In this document: positions 41,875 through 51,075 of the stretch, piece after piece | Layout of the letters: each line of letters starts with the position of its first letter | Position numbering within the stretch: the first letter of the stretch is position 1 | DNA from: Fodinibius sp052060035 | Lineage (GTDB): Bacteria; Bacteroidota; Rhodothermia; Balneolales; Balneolaceae | DNA length: 64,000 nucleotides | NCBI RefSeq assembly: GCF_052060035.1 | Contig: NZ_JBPOEA010000002.1 | Coordinates: 310,001 to 374,000, forward strand | Reading direction: 5' to 3' | Notes under the pieces: generated by a model | Told to the model about the DNA's origin: nothing | Databases searched by the model: none | Seen by the model: the letters and a program-made list of their open reading frames with translations, nothing else | Made by a program: the position numbers and the translations under genes

Positions 41875-42335
41875 CAAAGTGACAAAGAAACATAGTGTCA
41901 AAATAAAGTACATGCGTTTAACTTAATTAGGAGAGAAATATGAGCCCGTTTAGAGATTTGAAAATCTGGAGGAAGTCAAAGAGTTTGGTAACCAAAATTT
42001 ATAGAGGAACAACTAATTTCCCTGATTCTGAAAAATATGGATTACTTTCACAAATTAGGAGATCAACTGTTTCTATACCTTCAAACATCGCTGAAGGATA
42101 TGGGCGAAATTCAAATGGAGAGTTCCAACGGTATTTAAGTATTTCAATGGGATCGTTGTTTGAGCTGCAGACTCAAATACAAATTGCACAAAACTTGGAC
42201 TACTTTAAAAATAAGGAAGGAGCAAAAATGTATGAACTCAGTCGGGAAACTGGACGAATGCTAAGTAGCTTTATAAGAAGCATAGAATAATATTATCGAT
42301 AACTTTGTTACTTTTAACTTTATCACTTTGTAACT
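41870..42335. repeat. Inverted word repeats enclosing a four-helix-bundle gene
   Basis: Left arm 41870-41908 (AGTAGCAAAGTGACAAAG then CATAGTGTCAAAATAAAG) and right arm 42300-42335 (TAACTTTGTTACTTTTAACT then TTATCACTTTGTAACT) are imperfect reverse complements: over the best stretch AGTAGCAAAGTGACAAAG matches AGTTACAAAGTGATAAAG at 15 of 18. The four-helix gene 41940-42290 sits in the loop. The layout is like rRNA intervening sequences, in which complementary ends enclose an S23-family gene, but here it is between protein genes. Mobility is hypothetical. Confidence 0.5.
41940..42290 (+). CDS. Four-helix-bundle (S23/IVS-type) protein
   Basis: A 116-residue protein of the family found in 23S rRNA intervening sequences and as singletons in many FCB and CPR genomes. 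Features: SPFRDLKIWRKSKSLVTKIY, then the conserved LLSQIRRSTVSIPSNIAEGY motif, GSLFELQTQIQIA and a final helix ending in IRSIE. It assembles as a four-helix bundle pentamer in solved homologues; binding partner unknown. The gene is intact, in contrast to its relative at 35004-35347, and lies in the loop between inverted repeats. GAGAG 4 bases before ATG may serve as ribosome site. Confidence 0.88.
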   Translation: MSPFRDLKIWRKSKSLVTKIYRGTTNFPDSEKYGLLSQIRRSTVSIPSNIAEGYGRNSNGEFQRYLSISMGSLFELQTQIQIAQNLDYFKNKEGAKMYELSRETGRMLSSFIRSIE

Positions 42336-42341
42336 AATACA

Positions 42342-43100
42342 ATGATAAAACTCTTTATTACCGACCTTGATGGTTGTATTTCTATTCCTTTTGAATCGCC
42401 CGACTGGGAATTGCTTTCGCAGATTCGAAGGTTAAATGAGCAAAGTTCCCATGATATGGCCGTACCTTCACTGTCGATTTGCTCAGGGCGTCCGTTTCCC
42501 TACGTGGAAGCGGTGGCGCAGTGGTTAGGCATTGATAGTCACGTTGTATTTGAAAGTGCCGGAGTGTACAAGCTTGCAACGAACGAAATACAATTGCATC
42601 CCACATTTGATAAAGAAGCAGAACAACAGGTTAGCGAACTAAAGAAATGGCTGCGTAAAGAAATGGTCCCGCAATACCAAGGGACCATCATAGAGTTTAC
42701 CAAGAAAATGGATGCCGGTCTTATCCATCTTGATTCAAATGTAATTCAGGAAATGTATCCACAAGTGGTAGAATACGTGGAAGAACATTATCCCAGATTT
42801 GAAGTGCATGACACAGATGTTTCTATTAATATTATTTTAGCGGATAATAATAAGCGAACCGGCATTCGTCAGCTTTGTAATATTATGGATGTTAAACCGG
42901 ATGAAGTGGCCTATATTGGTGATAGCAGCGGTGATATTCCAGGATTGCAATTTGTGGGTAAAGCCTTTGCCCCACAGAATGCCGCCGAGGCCGTGAAAGA
43001 AGAAGCCGAAGTGCTGGAGGGTGAAGTAACCGAGGCCGTTTTAGTAGCTTATCGTCAGATTATTCGAGAAAACAGGAAAAAGATCGCAGCAGCTGGGTGA
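42342..43100 (+). CDS. HAD-superfamily (Cof/IIB) sugar phosphatase-like hydrolase
   Basis: A 252-residue HAD hydrolase: motif I DLDGC (Asp8, Asp10), motif II SICSGRP (about 47-53), Lys region DNNKRTGIRQLC, and motif III IGDSSGDIPGL (about 200-210). The large cap between motifs II and III is of the C2 (IIB) type. Candidates are phosphoglycolate-like or sugar-phosphate phosphatases; sucrose-phosphatase- and TA0175-like enzymes share this plan. Substrate not determined. Begins right after the right inverted repeat of the four-helix element. Confidence 0.8.
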   Translation: MIKLFITDLDGCISIPFESPDWELLSQIRRLNEQSSHDMAVPSLSICSGRPFPYVEAVAQWLGIDSHVVFESAGVYKLATNEIQLHPTFDKEAEQQVSELKKWLRKEMVPQYQGTIIEFTKKMDAGLIHLDSNVIQEMYPQVVEYVEEHYPRFEVHDTDVSINIILADNNKRTGIRQLCNIMDVKPDEVAYIGDSSGDIPGLQFVGKAFAPQNAAEAVKEEAEVLEGEVTEAVLVAYRQIIRENRKKIAAAG

Positions 43101-43201
43101 GCTGCTGATTAGGGTTTTTTCAGTGATTAGTTGTAAAGTGAGTGCTCTTTTATCTGCTTTATACTTCAATGACAGATTTTTGCGAAGAAGGGATAATCTA
43201 T

Positions 43202-46200
43202 CTAATTCTCATATTCCTTTAATAGCTCAAAATAGTGCTCAATTAAACGCTGGTAATCATCCGAAAAAGATGTGTAATTGGGATCGTTTATCATATTACG
43301 GATCTGCTTCTGAAGTTCCTCAAGGGTAACATCGGGCGATACTCCTTGTTCTCGTTCCTGTGCCGTAGTTGCCTCGCGTCGCTCTTCTTTACCACGTTCC
43401 TGTATTGCTTTTTCCGCATTCAGCATCCGTGATAAAATATTCTGCTGTCGTTGGGTCATCTGCTCATCCAGCCGTCCTCCCCGCAGATCATTGATGGCGT
43501 CTTCCATCTGTTCGGACATTCGCTCCAGTTCGCTAAGTACACGGTCTCCCGACTCAAGCTGTCCCCGTCTTTGTAATTCTCGCAGTTGCTTACGGATTTT
43601 ATTTTGCTGTTTTGAGAGCTGATTAAGTCGATCCATTTGGTCCTGCGACAGGCGATTTCCCTGCATATCGTTAATCATTTCCTGAATCTGTTGGTTGAGC
43701 TTTTGCTGTTCGCCCGACATCTTTTTCATCTGTTCCATAAGCTGCTGCATGCTCATAGCACCGCCCGAACCGCCTCCCTGCTGATTATTCAGCTGATCCA
43801 GAAGCGAAGTAATCATAGTCGTTAGCTCATTGATGCCCCCCAGCGACTGGCGTTGTGCGTAAGTAGCGTTAGAGCCATCTCGCTCAGCTAACAGTTCTAC
43901 TGCGCGTGAGAGTTGATTCTCAACTTCGGTTTTCTTTTTGTTGATCCGGTTCGAGAAGCTCGGTATTTCAGAAGAAACGTTGAACAGAGAATCTGAAAGC
44001 ATCGTAAACTGACTGGAAATATTTCGCTCTTTGCGGGCTTTCTCAACAAAAGCGCTTGATCGTGGCGGAATATTTTGGGTCTCTTTGGTTAATTCTTCTT
44101 GATTGATAGAGAGATTAATAAGTGAATGTAAAACATACTCCAGTGCGGCCATATTTACTTGTCGCCGCTGCTGATTGAGTTGCTGCTTGGCATTACGCAT
44201 CTGTTGGGCCTGTTCTTGAAGCTGTTGTCGGATATTCTGTTGCTGCTTTTGAATTTGGGGATCTTTTTCAGGAGATGACTGCTTTCGAAGTTTATCTATA
44301 TTCTCCTGTAGGTCTTTTTGGATATTATTCAGTTGCTCGTTGTTATGTTGTTTCAACTTCTCAACTTGTGGCTTTGCCTTTTCGGGAGCAGTATCATCAA
44401 TCTTTTGCAGCTGTTCCTGCAGGTTTGATAAATCATCCTGTATTGACTGTTGCTGCTTTATCTCTTCGGGAGATATCTTGGTGGATTCGCTGATCTCTTT
44501 TTCTTGCTCAGCCAACTCATCCAGCGACTGAGCCAGTTTTTCCAGGTCACTGTTTAATTTCAGTGACTTAAACAGGTTGAGCGTACGATCTATGCGTTGC
44601 CGATACTGTTCCTCGTTAAATTCATAATTTTCGAGCGCCTTGCGCATTTCATCGGGATTCATCTCCCCAAGTGAATTCCGAAGCTTTTCCAAGGCCTTTT
44701 CAAGTTCCGGGTCATTGATCTCCTTCATCAGTTTCTGAAGCTCGTCATAAGCTTCCATGGTCTCCGGCGACATGGCCTGATTACTTTCAATTTCTTTCCG
44801 GATTTCTTCAAACTTTTGATTTAACTCATTAACTTTTTCATCAATTTTCTGCCGCTCTTGCTCCACTTTTTCAAGCTGTTGTTGCTGTTCCCAATCTGTT
44901 TCAGGATTTCGCTGAAGCTTTTGCTTAAACTGCTCATATTGCTGCTCCATTTGCTCAAATGACTGGGAGACCTCTTCCAGCGATTCGGTTATGTCGCGTT
45001 CTTTTGAATCGAGCTCATCCATATATTCCGTGGTTGATGGAAAGGTTACCATCATTTTTTGGGAGCGACCCTTTTTGCGGCCACTATAGCGGTCATTATC
45101 ATAGACTTCAATCCAATAGATAATTTGATCGCGCGCCTTGGGATTTAAATCGGGCAAATCCCATTGATATACTTGTTGTTCGTTGATAGAAGGGGTGGGT
45201 AATTTAACCGAACCCTTTTCCGGGCTGGGAGTAAAAGCACGCTGTAACTCGTAGTGCAGGGTAGCCTCGGTCAGCCCAAAATCATCTCCGGCCTCATACT
45301 CTAATGCTAACGGTTCTGCAGTTTTCATTTGGATGTTTTCGGTTGGGATCGCTAAATCTACATAAGGTGGCTGGTCTTTTCGGGGATCAATAATAAATCT
45401 GAAATGATTCTTATTGGTCAGTCCGGCCGTATCCCGCATGGTAAAGGAAATAGTATCAACCGCGCTAACCTTACTTTTAATAGAAAATAGGTTTTCCCGC
45501 GAAGAAGCTCTGTTTACGGCTAGCGTATCGTTTAGGTTAGAGCTGATATAGAGCAGCTCCGACAACGTTTTGTTAGCAACTCCCTTGATTTCAATTGTGG
45601 CACCTTGGTAGGCCTGAATTTTCGAAAAGGGATAGTTGTACGAGGTAGAATCCAGTTGAGTATAATCAGGGGGAAACACATTCAGAGTTAACTCCTCAAA
45701 ACGGGGACGAAGTTGTACATTAATTTCATATTTTTTGCTTTCAAAGCCATCCATGATGATATAATAGCGGCCATCGGTCGTAAGCGAAATTGGAGCAAAA
45801 GTGGCTTTATTAGGCTCCAATTTGTCCGGACTTCGTCGCCGATAATCTTCCTCAATATCAGTTTTAAAAGCAAGGTAAATATTTTTCGGCATTTCATCCT
45901 GAAAGCGAATAGAGGGCAAAAACGAGTTCCCATGTTCCAGTGTCAAAGAACCAGGATCCACAATATAATTATAAGGATTAGGGGGCGTGAAGGTGGTCCA
46001 CGGATTAGCTAACCGCTCAACAGCTGAGGGATAGAAAAAGGAAAATAGCGTTAATAGAATGAATCCGCCTGCAGCACCTGAAAGACTTCGCTTAAACAAT
46101 TGGTACAGGGGATGATTGTGGGTAAACTTGTGAAGCTTTTCTTGTACGCTATCACCATTGAGCTTAGATACGTTTTGCTTAATTGCAGCGTGATGAAGCG

Positions 46201-46561
46201 AGCCTTCATCGGAATCATTATTATAGTATAAATCCAGGGCATCAGCGAGCTCAGGGATGTTTTTTTTCTTGCTGAACTGATAATAAAATGTTTTGAAGGA
46301 TGGGAGGTCATGGGCTTTATAGAAAAATGCGCTGACCGTCAAAGCTATTACCAATATTAGAAAAAGGGAGGTAAGTTTTACCGCAGATGATAGGTAAAAT
46401 CCGACCTCGAACATCCCGATAATCGAAAATCCCACAAAAACAATAGCCGCCAAAATGGCTGCCAGCGCGATGTAGAAGTTTGTTGAAATACTCCGATGGC
46501 CTTGTTGAATAATATCAACAAATGGGCCGACTAATTTGTCTGTGGAATATTTTCTGGACAT
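43202..46561 (-). CDS. DUF4175-type large membrane protein with long Gln/Glu-rich coiled coil
   Basis: A 1119-residue protein: three N-terminal membrane spans (about 31-52, 57-76, 150-172), a soluble beta-rich part (about 200-510, with two Ig-like blocks), then about 600 residues of Gln/Glu/Lys/Leu-rich coiled coil with a low-complexity GGGSGGAMSMQQ hinge near residue 935, and an acidic C-terminal helix. This matches DUF4175 of FCB bacteria, whose function is unknown. Other genes of this locus type often include BatA/BatB-like VWA proteins; one is 1.3 kb away on the opposite strand. Confidence 0.85.
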   Translation of the reverse strand: MSRKYSTDKLVGPFVDIIQQGHRSISTNFYIALAAILAAIVFVGFSIIGMFEVGFYLSSAVKLTSLFLILVIALTVSAFFYKAHDLPSFKTFYYQFSKKKNIPELADALDLYYNNDSDEGSLHHAAIKQNVSKLNGDSVQEKLHKFTHNHPLYQLFKRSLSGAAGGFILLTLFSFFYPSAVERLANPWTTFTPPNPYNYIVDPGSLTLEHGNSFLPSIRFQDEMPKNIYLAFKTDIEEDYRRRSPDKLEPNKATFAPISLTTDGRYYIIMDGFESKKYEINVQLRPRFEELTLNVFPPDYTQLDSTSYNYPFSKIQAYQGATIEIKGVANKTLSELLYISSNLNDTLAVNRASSRENLFSIKSKVSAVDTISFTMRDTAGLTNKNHFRFIIDPRKDQPPYVDLAIPTENIQMKTAEPLALEYEAGDDFGLTEATLHYELQRAFTPSPEKGSVKLPTPSINEQQVYQWDLPDLNPKARDQIIYWIEVYDNDRYSGRKKGRSQKMMVTFPSTTEYMDELDSKERDITESLEEVSQSFEQMEQQYEQFKQKLQRNPETDWEQQQQLEKVEQERQKIDEKVNELNQKFEEIRKEIESNQAMSPETMEAYDELQKLMKEINDPELEKALEKLRNSLGEMNPDEMRKALENYEFNEEQYRQRIDRTLNLFKSLKLNSDLEKLAQSLDELAEQEKEISESTKISPEEIKQQQSIQDDLSNLQEQLQKIDDTAPEKAKPQVEKLKQHNNEQLNNIQKDLQENIDKLRKQSSPEKDPQIQKQQQNIRQQLQEQAQQMRNAKQQLNQQRRQVNMAALEYVLHSLINLSINQEELTKETQNIPPRSSAFVEKARKERNISSQFTMLSDSLFNVSSEIPSFSNRINKKKTEVENQLSRAVELLAERDGSNATYAQRQSLGGINELTTMITSLLDQLNNQQGGGSGGAMSMQQLMEQMKKMSGEQQKLNQQIQEMINDMQGNRLSQDQMDRLNQLSKQQNKIRKQLRELQRRGQLESGDRVLSELERMSEQMEDAINDLRGGRLDEQMTQRQQNILSRMLNAEKAIQERGKEERREATTAQEREQGVSPDVTLEELQKQIRNMINDPNYTSFSDDYQRLIEHYFELLKEYEN

Positions 46562-46708
46562 TACTGTTAACTAAATCGCAGTGGAGTAGGATTGGTTATA
46601 TAATATTACGTTTAAATAAACGAAAATATTGGATACTCCAATATCATTATTTATTAAAAAGGGTTGATGAAGAGCGATACCCTATTTTATAACCATTGAT
46701 AAACTTGG

Positions 46709-47590
46709 TCAGCCAGAAATATTGCTGAGCGTTAATTTATCGTCAGCTGCAAACTTGCCCTTTTCTTTTTTGACGGTTACTACCTCTTGGTCTGCGTCGT
46801 GCTCCAAAAACAGGTACCAATCCTGTTCAACAGCCTGCTCTAAATATTTTTCTTTTTCTTCGAGTGTGGTTACAGGATACATGTCATAGCCCATCACCCA
46901 GGGCAAGGGCAAATGAACATGTGTTGGAATTAAATCAGCAGCAAAAACAAGGGTCTTATTTTCTCCGGTTATTTTCGGGAGCTGTTGTCCCAACGTGTGT
47001 CCGTTTACTGGTAGACCTTCCAAACCATCTTCATATTGATGGTGTGCTCCAACCAGGTTCAGTTTATCCCAATTTTTTATCGGATTAATATTATCAGGTA
47101 GAAAACTGGCTTTTTCACGGACATTGGGATCGGTCGCCGTTTCAAGCTGTTTATTAGTTACATGATAGGTAGCATTGGGAAAGGTGTGCCGGAGGTCTCC
47201 ATTTTCATCGTAATATGTGGTGCCGCCACAGTGATCAAAGTGGAGGTGTGAGAAAATAATGTCCGTAATATCTTCAGGTTTAAAGCCATGGTAGTCAAGC
47301 GAGTTCAGCAGATCGGAGTGTTCATAATCGAGCTGGTAGATCTGCTCAAACTTTTCATCAAATTTGGTGCCCGATCCGTTATCAACCAAGTAAACCTTAC
47401 CGGTATTTTTTGATTCGATAAGCAGACACCGCATAGCCATGTGGATGCGGTTATTATCATCTACATCAATATATCGCGACCATAAGGTCTTAGGTACGAC
47501 CCCAAACATTGCTCCACCGTCAAGGCGAAATCTTCCGGCTTCAATGCTATACAAATTAAATGATCCGATAGATGTGTGGGACTGCTTCAT
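46709..47590 (-). CDS. Metallo-beta-lactamase-fold hydrolase
   Basis: A 293-residue MBL-fold protein with the metal motif FSHLHFDHCGGT (HxHxDH, about residues 114-125), a second metal His in VNGHTLGQQLP (about 199), and the AADLIPTHVHLP segment with Asp as bridging ligand. It is close to the quorum-quenching lactonase-like/AidC subgroup, but substrate can be a lactone, thioester or other ester; not determined. No signal peptide. Flanked by the DUF4175 gene and a MerR regulator, all on the minus strand. Confidence 0.85.
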   Translation of the reverse strand: MKQSHTSIGSFNLYSIEAGRFRLDGGAMFGVVPKTLWSRYIDVDDNNRIHMAMRCLLIESKNTGKVYLVDNGSGTKFDEKFEQIYQLDYEHSDLLNSLDYHGFKPEDITDIIFSHLHFDHCGGTTYYDENGDLRHTFPNATYHVTNKQLETATDPNVREKASFLPDNINPIKNWDKLNLVGAHHQYEDGLEGLPVNGHTLGQQLPKITGENKTLVFAADLIPTHVHLPLPWVMGYDMYPVTTLEEKEKYLEQAVEQDWYLFLEHDADQEVVTVKKEKGKFAADDKLTLSNISG

Positions 47591-47638
47591 TGGATGTGGC
47601 TGGATTTTAAAGGATTAGTTATAAATAAAAGTGGAGCC

Positions 47639-47962
47639 CTAAAGTTTTTCAAGGAGTTGGTTGAGGAATAATCTAATTTCTTTCAGATCTTTTTTAACAC
47701 TCACGGGAATTTCTTTGGACTCTTCCTCTTCTTCATCTTTCTTAAGCACCTGCTGAGCTCCTTCGGTACTGTATTTTTTCTCTTGGATCAGCTCCTTCAG
47801 TTTTAAAATTGTTTCAATATCATTTTCTTTGTAGACGCGGTTACCGGCTTTATTTTTCTTGGGATTTAATTCGTCAAATACCGTTTCCCAATAGCGCAAT
47901 ACATGCGCCTCGACTTCGGTAATATCGCTGACTTCACCTATAGAGTAATAAAGTTTTTTCAT
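47639..47962 (-). CDS. MerR-family transcriptional regulator (small)
   Basis: A 107-residue protein with an N-terminal MerR winged helix-turn-helix (YYSIGEVSDITEVEAHVLRYWE, then NKAGNRVYKENDIETILKLKEL) and a short Glu/Lys-rich coiled C-terminus. There is no Cys cluster for metals or large effector domain, so it is likely a DNA-binding architectural or development-type regulator, as commonly found in FCB genomes. Placed head-to-head with the glycosyltransferase gene (88-base gap). Confidence 0.85.
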   Translation of the reverse strand: MKKLYYSIGEVSDITEVEAHVLRYWETVFDELNPKKNKAGNRVYKENDIETILKLKELIQEKKYSTEGAQQVLKKDEEEEESKEIPVSVKKDLKEIRLFLNQLLEKL

Positions 47963-48050
47963 AAGAGGACTAAAAGCGTATCTTTATTGCTAATTATACA
48001 TCATCTGGTGCATTATTTCTAACTCTTTGATACAAAATATTTAAAAAACA

Positions 48051-49007
48051 TTGCCTGAAAAAGATTCAAACAGATCTCACATAGAATTAAGTGTTATAGT
48101 TCCGTTGCTCAACGAAGATGAGTCGATTAGTGAACTGGCTAAAAAAGTTCATGAGGTGTTATCAGGTAAACATACCTATGAACTTATTTTTGTGGACGAT
48201 GGGTCAACTGATGACTCTTGGCGGGAGATCAAAAAAGTGACGGAGGGCAAGGAGCATATCTCCGGCATCCGGCTGCAACGTAATTATGGAAAAAGCTCAG
48301 CCTTGCAAGCCGGTTTTGAGAAAGCCGTCGGTGATTATATCGCCACGATGGATGCTGATCTACAGGATGACCCCAATGAGCTTCCCTTGATGCTGCAGCA
48401 GCTTAAAGAAGAGAACTTGCACCTGGTGAGCGGATGGAAAAAAGAACGCCATGATCCCATTTCTAAAACCATACCTTCTCGTTTTTTTAACAAGGTAACC
48501 TCGCTGGTAACGGGGATTAATCTAAATGATTTTAATTGCGGACTAAAAGTGTACCGTGCCGATGTGATCGAGAATATTTATCTGTATGGGGAATTGCATC
48601 GATACATCCCGTTCTTGGCCAAGCTTGAAGGATATGATCGGATCGGGGAGAAGGTCGTGGAGCATCATCCTCGAAAATACGGAGAAACTAAGTTCGGACT
48701 TTCCCGGTTTATGCACGGTTTTTTGGATCTGTTAACTCTACTGTTTGTGAACCGTTACTTGCAGCGCCCCATGCACTTTTTTGGTACGCTTGGCTTTCTC
48801 TTTTTGATTGTGGGTGGCGCTGTTAATGCCTATCTGTCCATCGATAAAATATTTTTTGGTGAACCTATTGGTGATCGTCCGTTACTGCTACTGGGGGTGA
48901 TGCTGATGGTATTGGGGGCCCAGATCTTTTCTATCGGCTTTTTGGGAGAACTTATTCAAAAGCGGAATGAAAAGCAGCAGAAGCCTAATATCAAAGAAGT
49001 GGTTTAA
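48051..49007 (+). CDS. GT2 polyprenyl-phosphate glycosyltransferase (GtrB/DPM1-like) with C-terminal TM pair
   Basis: A 318-residue family-2 glycosyltransferase: LSVIVPLLNEDESI start, VDDGSTDDSW, QRNYGKSSALQAG, ATMDADLQDDPNEL (DxD-type), and two C-terminal spans (about 240-262 and 275-298) as in GtrB/ArnC, enzymes that load a sugar on polyprenyl phosphate. The start is TTG at 48051; no in-frame ATG lies before the catalytic motifs. It is followed 58 bases later by a methyltransferase gene, suggesting surface-polymer modification. Confidence 0.9.
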   Translation: MPEKDSNRSHIELSVIVPLLNEDESISELAKKVHEVLSGKHTYELIFVDDGSTDDSWREIKKVTEGKEHISGIRLQRNYGKSSALQAGFEKAVGDYIATMDADLQDDPNELPLMLQQLKEENLHLVSGWKKERHDPISKTIPSRFFNKVTSLVTGINLNDFNCGLKVYRADVIENIYLYGELHRYIPFLAKLEGYDRIGEKVVEHHPRKYGETKFGLSRFMHGFLDLLTLLFVNRYLQRPMHFFGTLGFLFLIVGGAVNAYLSIDKIFFGEPIGDRPLLLLGVMLMVLGAQIFSIGFLGELIQKRNEKQQKPNIKEVV

Positions 49008-49065
49008 AAAGATGGGATTCTGGTGTTGCTAACAAGAATTTAGTAATGGTTAAAATAATTAGTTA

Positions 49066-49887
49066 ATGAGTCGTATTGCCTACGATCCGGTTAAGGACCG
49101 GTTTGCGCAGATTATTCGGCGATTCCGTTTTCTTCGGACGCTCTTCTATAAAATACTGGATCTGTTCTTTTTACGGAGCTGGTATATTCGAAAAATATTA
49201 CGCCAATTTGGCTCTAAACTGGATGACAAAGGGGAGTGGAAGTTATTTGATGCCGGCTCGGGATTTGGACAATACGATAGGTTTATTTTACAGGAATTTA
49301 ACAATGTCACTGTTCAGGCCATCGATGTAAAAAAAGATTACCTGGAAGATTCGCGGCGTTATTTTGAGGAGGAAATAAAAACAGGACGCATTTCATTTAA
49401 GCAAGAAGATTTGCTCGAAATCGACTATGAGGATACCTTTGATTTTGTAATCTGTGTTGATGTACTTGAACATATCGAAGAGGATATCAAGGTCATGAAA
49501 AATATTCATCGTTCCTTACAAAAGAAGGGGTATTTTCTGATGCATTCTCCCTCTATCTATTCTGAGGAAGATGCCGATGGCGATGAAAGTTTCGTTGATG
49601 AGCATGCTCGTCCGGGATATTCAAAAAATGATATAAGTCAGAAGTTGGAGAACTCCGGTTTTAAAGTAGTAGATGTTGCTTATACTTATGGCCCAAAGGG
49701 GCACTTGGCGTGGGAGTTAATTATTAAGTATCCCATGCTTTGGCTTAACAAAATAAAGCTTTGGGCTTTGCCAATAATGGCTATTTATTATATCCCGGTA
49801 TTGCCTTTGAGCTTGCTGCTGATGGCGTTGGATATCCACGATGATAACCAACGCGGGGCCGGAATTTATGCACTGGCACAAAAGTAG
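49066..49887 (+). CDS. Class I SAM-dependent methyltransferase with C-terminal membrane helix
   Basis: A 273-residue methyltransferase. Motif I is LFDAGSGFGQYD (about residues 59-70), acidic motif AIDVKKDYLE, and FVICVDVLEHIEED (motif II/III). The C-terminal part is hydrophobic (IMAIYYIPVLPLSLLLMAL), so it is probably membrane-attached. Likely to act on a lipid or polyprenyl-linked substrate, given the GtrB-like gene just upstream, but the substrate is unknown. Confidence 0.85.
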   Translation: MSRIAYDPVKDRFAQIIRRFRFLRTLFYKILDLFFLRSWYIRKILRQFGSKLDDKGEWKLFDAGSGFGQYDRFILQEFNNVTVQAIDVKKDYLEDSRRYFEEEIKTGRISFKQEDLLEIDYEDTFDFVICVDVLEHIEEDIKVMKNIHRSLQKKGYFLMHSPSIYSEEDADGDESFVDEHARPGYSKNDISQKLENSGFKVVDVAYTYGPKGHLAWELIIKYPMLWLNKIKLWALPIMAIYYIPVLPLSLLLMALDIHDDNQRGAGIYALAQK

Positions 49888-49908
49888 AAAACGGGCTGTG
49901 CCAAGTCT

Positions 49909-50808
49909 TTAACTGTTTTGTTTTTCGGAGGTCTCCAAAATGGTATCGGGTTTTACTTTCTCTTCTCCAATCATTATCAGCAGAGGCACTTTCGAATAAA
50001 AAGACATCTCTTTTGAGAGGCTGCGATTTGTCAGTTTTTCCCAGAATGTTTTTTTGTACCGCACCATTACTAACAAAGAATCCGGATGGTCTGCTAAGAA
50101 TTGGCTAATGGTCGGGAAGAAGTCCAAATCATATTTATGATGAAAAGTGATTTTATCATAGTTGATATGTTTATTTACGAGATCCCGGAAACCACGGAAT
50201 TTAATTTCTGATTCCATGTTTTTTTGATCACTCACATGCAGTATATCAACGGTTGAATCAAAAAGTTTTGCCATATCAACGACATTGGATAGCGCTGTTA
50301 CATCTCCTTCCTTATAATCGCTGGTGAAGATCATGTTATTAAAATTATCAAGGCTACTGCCGGTGGGAATGGCCAGCACGGGAACGGGCGATTTTTGAAT
50401 AACACTGGAGGCTACGCTGCCTAATATTGCGTTTCGATCACCAGTCACGCCTTTCGTGCCCATTACAATAAGATTTACGGAATGTTCATTTACCTGGTTG
50501 AGCAAAGCGGTAACGGTCTGCCCATCTTGGATGATAGTGGAAATTTCTAAATTGTTATATCGATCTCCTTCCAAGGAATTTAAGAGTTCATCAAAGTGAT
50601 TTGAACTATCATCAATAACCTGGTCTCGAGTCTTTTCAAAATCAGGAGCCATGTCCATTGTTTCTTGGGTGGCATGGAAGAGAGTCAGCTTGGCACCTGC
50701 TTTTAGTGCAATTTCTGCAGCGAAAGGTAATGCTCGTTTAGCATTATCAGAAAAATCTGTTGGGAAGAAAATATGATTGATTGAGAAAGCCATAGCAGTA
50801 AGATTCAT
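49909..50808 (-). CDS. Universal stress protein, tandem UspA domains
   Basis: A 299-residue protein of two Usp domains (about 6-150 and 155-285). The first has the ATP-binding GTKGVTGDRNAILGSVASSV signature (G-2x-G-9x-G-S/T-like); the second is degenerate (no G-2x-G motif at VRYKKTFWEKL). Such proteins help survival in stress or growth arrest. The ATG at 50808 is used; the one at 50793 (AFSINHIFFPTDFS) would fit the family start just as well. Converges with the methyltransferase gene; promoter region overlaps that of the SQR-like gene. Confidence 0.9.
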   Translation of the reverse strand: MNLTAMAFSINHIFFPTDFSDNAKRALPFAAEIALKAGAKLTLFHATQETMDMAPDFEKTRDQVIDDSSNHFDELLNSLEGDRYNNLEISTIIQDGQTVTALLNQVNEHSVNLIVMGTKGVTGDRNAILGSVASSVIQKSPVPVLAIPTGSSLDNFNNMIFTSDYKEGDVTALSNVVDMAKLFDSTVDILHVSDQKNMESEIKFRGFRDLVNKHINYDKITFHHKYDLDFFPTISQFLADHPDSLLVMVRYKKTFWEKLTNRSLSKEMSFYSKVPLLIMIGEEKVKPDTILETSEKQNS

Positions 50809-50887
50809 TTAATAACGAACGTCTGTTGATCAATATATAAGATCAAAAAGTATTTGTTGGTGTAGCGTTTTGCCTTACAGGTTTGTA

Positions 50888-50981
50888 GGGTATTTAAGTA
50901 CTTGCTTAGCAACCATTAATAAATACCCAAAAGGGTTCATAAGAAAGCAAATTATGTGAGATAAACCCTTATATCAAGGGT
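50888..50981. promoter_or_regulatory. Competing hairpins upstream of the SQR-like gene
   Basis: GGGTATTTA (50888-50896) pairs with TAAATACCC (50920-50928). Just after it, AAGGGTT (50931-50937), AACCCTT (50964-50970) and AAGGGT (50976-50981) can form two mutually exclusive stems. This could be an attenuator-like switch or tandem operators between divergent usp and SQR-like genes. Structures seen by eye; function is inference. Confidence 0.4.
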
Positions 50982-51075
50982 ATATATATCACTACTTTTG
51001 TTATAGCAATAACAGCCACAGGCTTGACTAAAAAATTTAGCAATCATAAGTAAAAATATTGCTAAAACTTTTGTC

